From Herbaspirillum seropedicae (GTDB lineage Bacteria; Pseudomonadota; Gammaproteobacteria; Burkholderiales; Burkholderiaceae_D): a stretch of DNA of 64,000 bases. The translations under genes were made by a program, and so were the position numbers. Position 1 is the stretch's first letter. The number at the start of each line of letters is the position of its first letter. Location: the NCBI RefSeq assembly GCF_001040945.1, contig NZ_CP011930.1, forward strand, positions 3,281,021 to 3,345,020, given 5' to 3'. The notes under the pieces were generated by a model. The model saw only the letters and a program-made list of their open reading frames with translations. It was not told the origin of the DNA and ran no database searches. This document shows, in pieces, positions 9,084 through 15,953 of this stretch.

Positions 9084-9575
9084 ATGACCGATTACCTGGA
9101 AATCTTTCACCGCCTGCTCTTTGCCATGCTCATCGGGTGCGCCATCGGCATCGACCGCAACCTGCGCGGCAAGCCGACCGGGATGAAGACGCTGGGTCTG
9201 GTGGCGCTGGGGTCGGCGCTGGTGACAATGGCGGCGATGAATTTTGCGCTCGGTGCGGAAGACCACAACCGTGACGCCGTCAGCCGCGCCATCCAGGGCG
9301 TCATCACCGGCATCGGCTTCCTGGGTGCGGGCGTGATCATCCATGAGCAGTGGACCGAGAAGGTGCGCGGCCTGACCACGGCCGCCTCGATCTGGGTCAC
9401 CGCGGCCGTGGGCATCGTGTGCGGCGCGGGCTGGTGGCAGGTGGCGCTGATGGCGACCGGCCTGATCCTGATCCTCTTCGTCATCGGCCGGCCGCTGGAG
9501 CAGTTCCTGCACCGCCAATGGATGCGCAAGAGCGATGACGAACGCGCCGACATCAGCGCCCGCGAAGAAGACTGA
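9084..9575 (+). CDS. MgtC/SapB family membrane protein
   Basis: Inner-membrane protein of the MgtC family, ~163 residues with about four helices in the N-terminal domain. The conserved text [20 protein letters not shown] with ALGSALVT, then [14 protein letters not shown] and [20 protein letters not shown], is diagnostic. The ATG at 9084 ([16 protein letters not shown]) is preferred to in-frame ATGs at 9042 and 9066, whose extra residues (Cys/Pro-rich) look untranslated. It lacks the large C-terminal ACT-like domain of Salmonella MgtC, so it is the short SapB/YhiD-like form. Role in Mg2+ stress or ATPase control is only family knowledge. Confidence 0.88.
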   Translation: MTDYLEIFHRLLFAMLIGCAIGIDRNLRGKPTGMKTLGLVALGSALVTMAAMNFALGAEDHNRDAVSRAIQGVITGIGFLGAGVIIHEQWTEKVRGLTTAASIWVTAAVGIVCGAGWWQVALMATGLILILFVIGRPLEQFLHRQWMRKSDDERADISAREED

Positions 9576-9601
9576 GCACCACCCTGGCCCTGATCTGCCC
9601 C

Positions 9602-9919
9602 ATGAAGACCCTGCTGCTCTACCTCTGCACTGCGCTGGCCGAAATCGTCGGCTGCTACCTGCCCTATCTCTGGCTGCGGCAAGACCGTTCGGTCTGGCTG
9701 CTCTTGCCCGCCGCCCTGAGCCTGGCGCTGTTCGCCTGGCTGCTGAGCTTGCATGAAGCCGCTTCCGGGCGGGTCTATGCGGCCTATGGCGGCGTCTACA
9801 TCGCCGTGGCGATGCTATGGCTGTGGGCCGTGGATGGCGTGCGCCCATCGGCCTGGGACTGGGCGGGCATGGCCGTCGCCCTGGCCGGAATGGGCATCAT
9901 CGCCTTCCAGCCGCGCTGA
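9602..9919 (+). CDS. YnfA/UPF0060 family small membrane protein
   Basis: 105 residues, four hydrophobic helices, with the UPF0060 landmarks [34 protein letters not shown] and [20 protein letters not shown]. The family is related to small multidrug-resistance type transporters, but substrate is unknown. It starts 26 bp after the MgtC-type gene and may share its transcript. Confidence 0.92.
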   Translation: MKTLLLYLCTALAEIVGCYLPYLWLRQDRSVWLLLPAALSLALFAWLLSLHEAASGRVYAAYGGVYIAVAMLWLWAVDGVRPSAWDWAGMAVALAGMGIIAFQPR

Positions 9920-9959
9920 GCGGATGCACCACGGCAGCGAGCGCACCCGGACGATGCAC

Positions 9960-9976
9960 TGCACCACGAACGCGCA
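9960..9976 (+). promoter_or_regulatory. Possible NtrC-type half-palindrome upstream of the nitrate operon
   Basis: TGCACC-N5-CGCGCA at 9960-9976 matches the NtrC consensus TGCACC-N5-GGTGCA fully on the left arm and 4 of 6 on the right. A second TGCACC lies at 9925-9930. The distance (~130-150 bp) to the sigma-54 promoter at 10107 fits enhancer placement. This is inference from partial matches. Confidence 0.4.
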
Positions 9977-10106
9977 GCCTGCACTGCAATACATCACGCG
10001 ATGATATATAACGGGCCGATCAGCTCATCAGCGCGGTTCCCCCTGCAAGCCCCCTTCCCTCCCGCAAACCCGCTCCAGGCCTGGACCTGCGGATAAACCC
10101 TGTTGC

Positions 10107-10122
10107 TGGCACGACCTTTGCT
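10107..10122 (+). promoter_or_regulatory. Sigma-54 promoter of the nitrate assimilation operon
   Basis: TGGCAC (10107-10112), five bases, TTGCT (10118-10122): an exact match to the -24/-12 consensus TGGCAC-N5-TTGCW. Transcription should start near 10133, giving a ~135-nt leader before the transporter gene. It implies nitrogen-starvation control through RpoN and an enhancer protein such as NtrC. Confidence 0.88.
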
Positions 10123-10163
10123 CAATGAGGGACAGGGTCGAGGATGACCCCACATCTGATGCC

Positions 10164-10206
10164 GATCCAACGAGGGATCAGCAGCGCACACGGACAATGG
10201 CGTCCG
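10164..10206 (+). ncRNA. ANTAR-type (NasR-like) antiterminator RNA: two hexaloop hairpins
   Basis: Two hairpins stand in tandem in the operon leader. P1 is GATCC/GGATC (10164-10168 with 10175-10179) closing the six-base loop AACGAG. P2 is CGGAC/GTCCG (10191-10195 with 10202-10206) closing AATGGC. Both loops have A at position 1 and G at position 4, the known recognition signature of ANTAR-domain proteins such as NasR, and 11 bases separate the hairpins. A terminator follows. Binding of a nitrate/nitrite-activated ANTAR protein should stabilise P2 and allow read-through; no such protein gene is in this window. Confidence 0.8.
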
Positions 10207-10251
10207 CTTGAACCGAGGCACGGCGCCTTGGGGTCAGGCGGGCGCCTTTTT
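10199..10251 (+). terminator. Leader terminator competing with hairpin P2
   Basis: A GC-rich stem ends at 10246 and is followed by five T, a G and four more T. A local form pairs GGCGCC at 10222-10227 with GGCGCC at 10241-10246. A longer form pairs 10199-10207 (the 3' half of P2) with 10238-10246 over nine pairs including one G-U, so this fold and P2 exclude each other, as expected for attenuation control. Confidence 0.7.
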
Positions 10252-10267
10252 GTTTTCAGGACACGCC

Positions 10268-11575
10268 ATGAGCAAAGCCAATCGTATCGAGCTGTTTTCC
10301 CTGCGGTCGCCGCAGATGCGCGCCTTCCACCTGACCTGGATGGCCTTCTTCGTCTGCTTCTTCGCGTGGTTCGCCTGCGCTCCGCTGATGCCGGTGATCA
10401 AGGGAGAATTCCACCTCACACCAGGCCAGATCGCCAATATCAACATCGCCGCAGTCGCCGTGACCATCCTGGTGCGCCTGATCATCGGCCCCATGTGCGA
10501 CCGCTTCGGCCCGCGCAAGACCTACACCGGCCTGCTGCTGGCAGGCGCGGTGCCGGTCATCGGCGTGGCCTTTGCGCAGAGCTACGAGAGCTTCCTGTTC
10601 TTCCGCCTGCTCATCGGTGCGGTGGGGGCGAGCTTCGTCATCACCCAGTACCACACCTCGGTCATGTTCGCCCCCAACGTGGTCGGCACCGCCAACGCCG
10701 CCACCGCTGGCTGGGGCAATGCTGGTGGCGGTGTGGCGCAAGGCGTGATGCCGCTGCTGATGGCGGCCTTGCTGATGCTGGGCGTCTCGCAGGGCTGGGG
10801 CTGGCGCGCGGCGCTGCTGGTGCCGGGCGTGCTGATGCTGGTGATGGCCGCGCTCTACTGGCGCTTTACCCAGGATTGCCCGGAAGGCAACTATGACGCA
10901 TTGCGCGCCGCTGGCGTGACCATCGAAAGCGGCAAGCGCGGCGGCTGGGCCAGCTTCCGTGCGGCGGCCGCCAACTATCGCGTGTGGATGCTCTTCATTA
11001 CCTACGGCGCCTGCTTCGGCGTGGAAATCTTCATCCATAACATCGCTGCCATCTACTACGTCGAACACTTCAAGCTCTCGCTGGAATCGGCCGGCATCGC
11101 CGCCGCCAGCTTCGGTCTGCTGGCGCTGTTTGCGCGTGCGCTGGGCGGCTTCATCTCGGACAAGGTGGCGCTCGCAGGCGGCCTGAATCGCCGCGCCACC
11201 CTGCTCTTCGTGATGATGCTGGGCGAAGGCCTGGGCCTGCTGTGGTTCGCTCATGCCGGCAGCGTCGTGGCCGCCGTCATCGCCATGCTGTGCTTTGGCC
11301 TGTTCACCCACATGGCCTGCGGCGCGACCTATGCGCTGGTGCCCTTCATCGACCGCAAGGCGCTGGGCGGCGTGGCCGGCATCATCGGTGCGGGCGGCAA
11401 TGTCGGCGCGGTGCTGGCGGGCTTCCTGATGAAGGGCCTGGGCAACACCCAGCAGACCCTGTCCATGCTCGGCGTGCTGGTGACCATTTCGGCACTGTGC
11501 GCTGTGGCCATCCGTTTCACCGCGTCGGACAAGAGCGGCGAGGCCGTCCTGGCCGACAACAAAGTTGCAGCCTGA
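10268..11575 (+). CDS. NarK/NasA-type nitrate/nitrite MFS transporter
   Basis: 435-residue, 12-helix major facilitator of the nitrate-nitrite porter family, located in the inner membrane and supplying nitrate for assimilation. Both nitrate signature regions are visible: AATAGWGNAGGGVAQGVMP in helix 5 and GIIGAGGNVGAVLAGF in helix 11. The MFS loop is GPMCDRFGPRKTY. The start is the ATG at 10268 (MSKANRIELFSLRSPQMRAF); in-frame codons upstream lie within the RNA leader. It is first in a five-gene operon, 11 bp before nirB. Confidence 0.93.
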   Translation: MSKANRIELFSLRSPQMRAFHLTWMAFFVCFFAWFACAPLMPVIKGEFHLTPGQIANINIAAVAVTILVRLIIGPMCDRFGPRKTYTGLLLAGAVPVIGVAFAQSYESFLFFRLLIGAVGASFVITQYHTSVMFAPNVVGTANAATAGWGNAGGGVAQGVMPLLMAALLMLGVSQGWGWRAALLVPGVLMLVMAALYWRFTQDCPEGNYDALRAAGVTIESGKRGGWASFRAAAANYRVWMLFITYGACFGVEIFIHNIAAIYYVEHFKLSLESAGIAAASFGLLALFARALGGFISDKVALAGGLNRRATLLFVMMLGEGLGLLWFAHAGSVVAAVIAMLCFGLFTHMACGATYALVPFIDRKALGGVAGIIGAGGNVGAVLAGFLMKGLGNTQQTLSMLGVLVTISALCAVAIRFTASDKSGEAVLADNKVAA

Positions 11576-11586
11576 GGAGAGACCCC

Positions 11587-14160
11587 ATGAAGATCATCGT
11601 CATCGGCCACGGCATGGTGGGCCACAAGTTCCTGGAGTGCCTGGCCGAGAGCGGCGCCGGCGACCTGCAGGTCACCATCCTGTGCGAAGAACCGCGTCCG
11701 GCCTACGACCGCGTCCACCTGTCCGAATTCTTCGCCGGCAAGACCGCAGAAGACCTGTCGCTGGTGGCGCCGGGCTTCTTTGATCGCGGTCGCAGCGCGG
11801 TGCAGTTCGACCTCAAGCTCAACGCCAAGGCCCAGCAGATCGACCTGGAACGCAAGCAGGTGCTGGTCAACGTGGCGGGCGTGGAAGAGACGATGTCCTA
11901 TGACAAACTGGTGCTGGCCACCGGGTCCTATCCCTTCGTGCCCACCGTGGCGGGCAACCAGCGCAAGGATTGCTTCGTCTATCGCACCATCGAAGACCTG
12001 GAAGCGATGCTGGAATGCGGCAGCCGGTCGAAGATCGGTGTGGTCATCGGCGGCGGCCTGCTGGGCCTGGAATGCGCCAAGGCCCTGCGCGACCTCAAGC
12101 TGGAGACCCACGTGGTCGAATTCGCGCCGCGCTTGATGGCGGTGCAGGTCGATGAAAGCGGTGGCCGGGTGCTGCGCCAGAAGATCGAAGAGCTGGGCGT
12201 GACCGCCCACACGCAAAAGAACACGGTCGAGATCGTCGATGGCAAGCACCATACCCATCGCATGAACTTCGAAGACGGCTCGCACCTGGAAACCGACATG
12301 ATCGTCTTCTCCGCCGGCATCCGCCCGCGCGACGAACTGGCGCGCCAGGCCGGGCTGAAGGTGGGTGACCGGGGCGGCATCGCCATCGACAACAGCTGCC
12401 TGACCTCCGACCCGGCGGTCTACGCCATCGGTGAATGCGCGCTGTGGAATGGCAAGATCTTCGGCCTGGTCGCACCGGGTTACGACATGGCCCGCACCGC
12501 CGCCAAGCACCTGCTCTCGCACCGCGACGAGGCCATCGAAGTGCCCGCCTTCAACGGCGCCGACATGAGCACCAAGCTCAAGCTCATGGGCGTGGACGTG
12601 GCCAGCATCGGCGATGCACACGGCAAGGAAGCCGGCAGCCGTTCCTATCAGTTCACCGACGAGCGCAAGCAGATCTACAAGAAGATCGTGGTTTCCGAAT
12701 CCGGCAAGCATCTGCTGGGTGCGGTCATGGTGGGCGATGCTTCGGAGTACGGCACGCTCTTGCAGATGATGCTCAACAAGATCGAACTGCCGGAGTCGCC
12801 CGAATTCCTGATCCTGCCGCAATCCGACGGCAAGGCCAAGCCAGGCCTGGGCGTGGATGCGCTGCCGGAGTCGGCGCAGATCTGCTCCTGCAACAATGTC
12901 TCCAAGGGCCAGCTGTGCGCCGCCGTGGCCTCGGGCGTGACCAATATCGGTGAGCTCAAGGCCTGCACCAAGGCCGGCACGGCCTGCGGCGGCTGCGTGC
13001 CGCTGGTCACGCAGGTGATGAAGGCCGAGATGAAGAAGCAAGGCTTGGCCGTCAACAACCACGTCTGCGAACACTTCCCCTACTCGCGCCAAGAGATTCA
13101 TCACCTGGTGCGCGTGGGCCAGATCAAGAGCTTCGACGAACTGCTGAGCAAGCATGGCAAGGGACTGGGCTGCGATGTCTGCAAGCCCATGGTGGCCAAT
13201 GTGCTGGCTTCGCTGTGGAATGACTTCGTGCTCAAGAAGGAACACGCGGGCCTGCAGGATTCCAATGACTACTTCCTCGGCAATATCCAGAAGGACGGCA
13301 CCTACTCCGTCGTGCCGCGCATGGCCGGGGGCGAGGTCACGCCCGATGGCCTGATCGCGGTGGGCCAGATCGCCAAGAAGTATGGCCTCTACACCAAGAT
13401 CACCGGCGGCCAGCGCGTGGACCTGTTCGGCGCGCGCGTGGACCAGTTGCCCGATATCTGGGAAGAACTGATCGCCGCCGGCTTCGAGACCGGTCACGCC
13501 TACGGCAAGTCGCTGCGCACCGTCAAATCCTGCGTGGGCTCGACCTGGTGCCGCTATGGCGTGGGCGACAGCGTGGGCTTCGCGGTGCGTCTGGAAAACC
13601 GCTACAAGGGCCTGCGCTCGCCGCACAAGATCAAGTTCGGCGTCTCCGGCTGCACCCGTGAATGCGCCGAGGCGCAGGGCAAGGATGTGGGCATCATCGC
13701 CACTGAAAAGGGCTGGAACCTGTATGTCTGCGGCAATGGCGGCATGAAGCCGCGTCATGCCGAACTGATCGCCTCGGACCTGGACGAAGCCACGCTGACG
13801 CGCTACGTGGACCGCTTCCTGATGTTCTACGTACGCACCGCCGACCGTCTGCAACGCACCAGCACCTGGCGCGAGAATCTCGAAGGCGGCCTGGACTATC
13901 TCAAGAGCGTGGTCCTCGATGACAAGCTGGGCATCGCCGCCGAACTGGAGGCCGAGATGCAGCGCGTGGTCGATACCTATGAATGCGAATGGAAGAAGGC
14001 CGTCACCGATCCGGAGACGCGCAAGCGCTTCCGCCACTTCGTCAACAGCAAGGCGGCGGATGGCAACATCAAGTTCGTCGAGGAACGCGGGCAGATCCGC
14101 CCGGCCACGGTGGCCGAGAAGAAGCTGCTCGACATTCCTGTCGTCGTCGAGACCGTCTGA
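11587..14160 (+). CDS. nirB: Assimilatory NAD(P)H nitrite reductase large subunit
   Basis: Reduces nitrite to ammonium with NAD(P)H. 857 residues in the usual order: FAD/NAD-binding oxidoreductase (1-~320; start MKIIVIGHGMVGHKFLE), BFD-like [2Fe-2S] domain at ~430-485 (CSCNNVSKGQ, then CGGCVP), ferredoxin-like half-domain, and the sirohaem/[4Fe-4S] domain with CVGSTWC and GVSGCTRECAEAQGKDVG, giving the four cluster Cys. A GAGGAGA ribosome binding site precedes the ATG at 11587. The frame is open further upstream inside the transporter gene, but that is not homologous text. nirD follows after a repeat-bearing gap. Confidence 0.95.
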   Translation: MKIIVIGHGMVGHKFLECLAESGAGDLQVTILCEEPRPAYDRVHLSEFFAGKTAEDLSLVAPGFFDRGRSAVQFDLKLNAKAQQIDLERKQVLVNVAGVEETMSYDKLVLATGSYPFVPTVAGNQRKDCFVYRTIEDLEAMLECGSRSKIGVVIGGGLLGLECAKALRDLKLETHVVEFAPRLMAVQVDESGGRVLRQKIEELGVTAHTQKNTVEIVDGKHHTHRMNFEDGSHLETDMIVFSAGIRPRDELARQAGLKVGDRGGIAIDNSCLTSDPAVYAIGECALWNGKIFGLVAPGYDMARTAAKHLLSHRDEAIEVPAFNGADMSTKLKLMGVDVASIGDAHGKEAGSRSYQFTDERKQIYKKIVVSESGKHLLGAVMVGDASEYGTLLQMMLNKIELPESPEFLILPQSDGKAKPGLGVDALPESAQICSCNNVSKGQLCAAVASGVTNIGELKACTKAGTACGGCVPLVTQVMKAEMKKQGLAVNNHVCEHFPYSRQEIHHLVRVGQIKSFDELLSKHGKGLGCDVCKPMVANVLASLWNDFVLKKEHAGLQDSNDYFLGNIQKDGTYSVVPRMAGGEVTPDGLIAVGQIAKKYGLYTKITGGQRVDLFGARVDQLPDIWEELIAAGFETGHAYGKSLRTVKSCVGSTWCRYGVGDSVGFAVRLENRYKGLRSPHKIKFGVSGCTRECAEAQGKDVGIIATEKGWNLYVCGNGGMKPRHAELIASDLDEATLTRYVDRFLMFYVRTADRLQRTSTWRENLEGGLDYLKSVVLDDKLGIAAELEAEMQRVVDTYECEWKKAVTDPETRKRFRHFVNSKAADGNIKFVEERGQIRPATVAEKKLLDIPVVVETV

Positions 14161-14175
14161 TATCCGGCCGTAGTC

Positions 14176-14277
14176 GCGCCTTCGATACGCGGCGTTGCCG
14201 CTACTCAGGACGAACGGCTCTTTGTTCATTGACGACCGTTCGGACTGAGTAGTCGCGCCGCGACGTATCGAAGGCGC
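14176..14277. repeat. Dispersed palindromic repeat, copy 1 (between nirB and nirD)
   Basis: Imperfect ~100-bp inverted repeat: CGCCTTCGATACG near 14177-14189 against CGTATCGAAGGCG at 14265-14277, with CTACTCAG and CGTTCGGACTGAGTAG cores inside. The same cores recur at 36.6, 36.8, 49.3 and 54.6 kb. It sits within the nitrate operon and could fold in the mRNA. Confidence 0.85.
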
Positions 14278-14306
14278 ACCCGCCGTACAACCATGAGGAG
14301 CCCCGC

Positions 14307-14669
14307 ATGCACAGCGATCAACAAATCAAGCACTGGACCCCGGTCTGCGAACTGGGCGAGATCGTCCCCAACACCGGCGTAGCCGCCCTGGTCGGCGACC
14401 AGCAGGTGGCCGTCTTCCACGTCATCGACCGCAGCCAGGGCGAGCCACAACCGCGCGTCTTCGCCGTCGGCAACTACGATCCCAACTGCGATGCCGCCGT
14501 TCTCTCGCGCGGCCTGGTCGGCAACCTGGGTGAACGCATCGTGGTGGCCTCGCCCATCTACAAGCATCACTTCGACCTGACCACCGGCGAATGCCTGGAA
14601 GAGCCCGCCAACTCGATCCCGGCCTGGCCGGCGCGCATCGCTGACGGCAAAGTCTGGATCGGAGCCTGA
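14307..14669 (+). CDS. nirD: Nitrite reductase small subunit
   Basis: 120-residue Rieske-like small subunit of NADH nitrite reductase; it supports NirB activity and lacks the full CxH...CxxH cluster set, as usual for NirD. Family text: WTPVCELGEIVPNTGVAALV near the start and IYKHHFDLTTGECLEE in the second half. GAGGAGCCCCGC precedes the ATG. It ends one base before the next gene, so the two are coupled. Confidence 0.93.
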   Translation: MHSDQQIKHWTPVCELGEIVPNTGVAALVGDQQVAVFHVIDRSQGEPQPRVFAVGNYDPNCDAAVLSRGLVGNLGERIVVASPIYKHHFDLTTGECLEEPANSIPAWPARIADGKVWIGA

Positions 14670-14670
14670 G

Positions 14671-15912
14671 ATGGAGACCCAGGCCAACAAGAGCACTGCC
14701 CGCCCCTCCCTGGTGGTGGTGGGCAACGGCATGGCCGGCATGCGCACGGTGGAAGAGTTGCTCAAGCTGGCCCCGGACCTCTACGACATCACTGTCTTCG
14801 GCGCCGAGCCGCATGGCAACTACAATCGCATCATGCTCTCGCCGGTACTGGCGGGCGACAAGAGCATCGATGACATCATGCTCAATCCGCGCGCCTGGTA
14901 CGACGACAACGGCATCACCCTGCATGCCGGCGACCCGGTCGTCCACATCGACCGCCGCCAGCGCACCGTGCACGCCAAGAGCGGCCTGACGGTGCAGTAC
15001 GACCGCCTCTTGCTGGCCACCGGCTCCACGCCCTTCATCATCCCGGTGCCGGGTCATCAATTGCCGGGCGTGATCGCCTTTCGCGACATCCAGGACGTCG
15101 ACGCCATGCTGCAGGCCGCCCGCACGCACCGCCACGCAGTAGTCATCGGCGGCGGCCTGCTCGGGCTGGAAGCCGCCAATGGCCTGATGCGCCAAGGCAT
15201 GGACGTGACCGTGGTGCATGTCACCGACGCCCTGATGAACCAGCAGCTCGACAAGCCCGCCGCCGCCTTGCTGAAGAAGGCGCTGGAAGACAAGGGCTTG
15301 CGCTTCTTGCTCAATGCCCATACCGAAGAGATCGTCGGACCGGATCGTGTCACCGCAGTGCGCTTCAAGGATGGCAGCAGCATCCCCGCCGACCTGGTGG
15401 TGATGACGGCGGGCGTGCGTCCCAACATCGCGCTGGCCAAGGCGGCCGGCCTGCACTGCGAACGCGCCATCATCGTCGATGACACGCTGCAGACCTACGA
15501 CCCGCGCGTCTATGCCGTGGGAGAATGCGTGCAGCACCGCAAGGCCACCTTCGGTCTGGTTGCGCCGATCTGGGACCAGGCCCGCGTCTGCGGTGCGCAC
15601 CTCGCAGGCGCAGGGCATCGCCGCTATGTCCAGCAGGCCACTGCGACCAAGCTCAAGGTGACCGGCGTGGACCTGTATTCGGCGGGCGATTTCATCGGCG
15701 GCGACGATACCGAAGACCTGATCGTGCGCGACCCGCGCCGTGGCGTCTACAAGCGGCTGGTGCTGCGCGGAACGCGCCTGGTGGGGGCGGTGCTGTATGG
15801 CGACGTCAAGGATGGCCCGTGGTACTTCGACCTGATCCAGAGCGGACGCGACATCAGCAGCTTCCGCCGCGAACTGCCGTTCGGCCAGGCGATGTGTCAG
15901 CAGGCCGCCTAG
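14671..15912 (+). CDS. FAD/NAD(P)-dependent reductase, likely electron donor to nitrate reductase
   Basis: 413-residue pyridine nucleotide-disulphide type flavoprotein. FAD-binding motif VVVGNGMAGMRTVEELLK at the N-terminus, NAD-binding GGGLLGLEAANGL near residue 160, and ATGSTPF plus VGECVQHRKATFGLVAP of the NirB/rubredoxin-reductase family. It resembles the N-terminal third of NirB without its cluster and sirohaem domains. Placement between nirD and the nitrate reductase gene suggests it passes electrons from NAD(P)H to nitrate reductase (NasB/NasC-like role); that is inferred from context. Confidence 0.85.
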   Translation: METQANKSTARPSLVVVGNGMAGMRTVEELLKLAPDLYDITVFGAEPHGNYNRIMLSPVLAGDKSIDDIMLNPRAWYDDNGITLHAGDPVVHIDRRQRTVHAKSGLTVQYDRLLLATGSTPFIIPVPGHQLPGVIAFRDIQDVDAMLQAARTHRHAVVIGGGLLGLEAANGLMRQGMDVTVVHVTDALMNQQLDKPAAALLKKALEDKGLRFLLNAHTEEIVGPDRVTAVRFKDGSSIPADLVVMTAGVRPNIALAKAAGLHCERAIIVDDTLQTYDPRVYAVGECVQHRKATFGLVAPIWDQARVCGAHLAGAGHRRYVQQATATKLKVTGVDLYSAGDFIGGDDTEDLIVRDPRRGVYKRLVLRGTRLVGAVLYGDVKDGPWYFDLIQSGRDISSFRRELPFGQAMCQQAA

Positions 15913-15953
15913 GCATGGCATCTGGCCAGGGCAATTAGTAACAGAGGATACCA

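Noticed and set aside
10144..10896. Open frame beginning in the nitrate operon leader
   Set aside because: It runs out of frame through the transporter gene and crosses the antiterminator hairpins; its product is Arg/Ala-rich shadow text.
11329..14229. 966-codon open frame opposite the nitrate transporter and nirB
   Set aside because: Antisense shadow caused by third-position GC bias; no domain is visible.
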